Positions 5,679-5,834 of a stretch of DNA of 5,834 nt are shown one piece after another (position 1 is the stretch's first letter; every line of letters starts with the position of its first letter). The DNA is taken from the NCBI GenBank assembly GCA_022712235.1, contig JALAGW010000281.1, positions 1-5,834 on the forward strand, read 5' to 3'. The DNA comes from Brevundimonas sp. (lineage in GTDB: Bacteria; Pseudomonadota; Alphaproteobacteria; Caulobacterales; Caulobacteraceae). The notes beneath the pieces are model-generated. The model was given only the letters and a program-made list of their open reading frames with translations. It did not search any database and had not been told where the DNA came from. The position numbers and the translations under genes are program-made.

Positions 5679-5834
5679 ATGCGCACTCTTCTGATGACAA
5701 CGGTCCTGGCCTCGGCCCTGGCGGTCGCCGGCGCCGCTTCGGCCCAGAGCACGATCCGCCCCGGCCAGACCATTCAGGGCAATTTCACCGCCAAGGACGC
5801 CCGCATGGGCGATGGTTCACACTACCGTTGCTAC
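5679..5834 (+). CDS. Exported protein, N-terminal fragment resembling a PPC domain
   Basis: Only the first 52 codons are in the window and the frame is open at the right edge. Residues 1-22 form a clear Sec signal peptide (hydrophobic 4-18, cleavage after ASA at 20-22). The mature start, STIRPGQTIQGNF followed by DAR and a Tyr, parallels the start of the first PPC unit of the protein encoded at 2728-4563 (DIRIGAEVRGRL, then DAR and Tyr), so it is probably another PPC-type exported protein. Residue 51 is a Cys, unlike the upstream protein, where no Cys was seen. A CGGAG lies ten bases before the ATG, an acceptable though distant Shine-Dalgarno. It follows fni by 62 bases and may be in the same operon or have its own promoter. 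The family assignment rests on about 30 residues and should be held loosely. Confidence 0.7.
   Translation, partial: MRTLLMTTVLASALAVAGAASAQSTIRPGQTIQGNFTAKDARMGDGSHYRCY

Noticed and set aside
1..5834. A defence system, mobile island or novel multi-gene cassette
   Set aside because: No nuclease, helicase, transposase, integrase, reverse transcriptase or toxin-like gene is seen, and composition is uniform apart from the short junction after fni.

Overview
The window looks like chromosomal DNA from a high-GC alphaproteobacterium, most probably of the Caulobacteraceae (Brevundimonas or Caulobacter type). The grounds are the strong G/C third-position bias, the FolD and type II isopentenyl-diphosphate isomerase sequences, and a palindromic repeat of the kind scattered through such genomes. 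The genus is an inference; no rRNA or marker search was possible.

Left half, minus strand (1-2634). folD (methylenetetrahydrofolate dehydrogenase/cyclohydrolase) is followed by a spacer of about 220 bases, then by a LemA-family lipoprotein gene and, ten bases after it, a TPM-domain membrane protein gene that runs off the left edge. The spacer holds a near-perfect inverted repeat (1580-1702) just behind folD and a plausible promoter for lemA (1535-1563). lemA and the TPM gene form a clear two-gene unit. folD appears to be a separate transcription unit.

Right half, plus strand (2728-5834). A divergent intergenic region of about 90 bases separates folD from a gene for an exported 611-residue protein built almost wholly of five PPC-like (pre-peptidase C-terminal) beta-sandwich repeats, with no enzyme domain. 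Twenty-one bases after it comes fni (type II isopentenyl-diphosphate isomerase, FMN-dependent), which supplies DMAPP/IPP for isoprenoids. After an AT-rich junction carrying a short direct repeat, a second exported protein begins at 5679. Its mature N-terminus resembles the start of a PPC repeat of the first protein; it is cut by the right edge.

Most of the window is housekeeping or envelope biology. The less ordinary parts are the enzyme-free PPC array, its pairing with a second PPC-like exported protein on either side of fni, and the palindromic repeat between folD and lemA. I saw no rRNA, tRNA, CRISPR array, transposase, phage gene or defence system.
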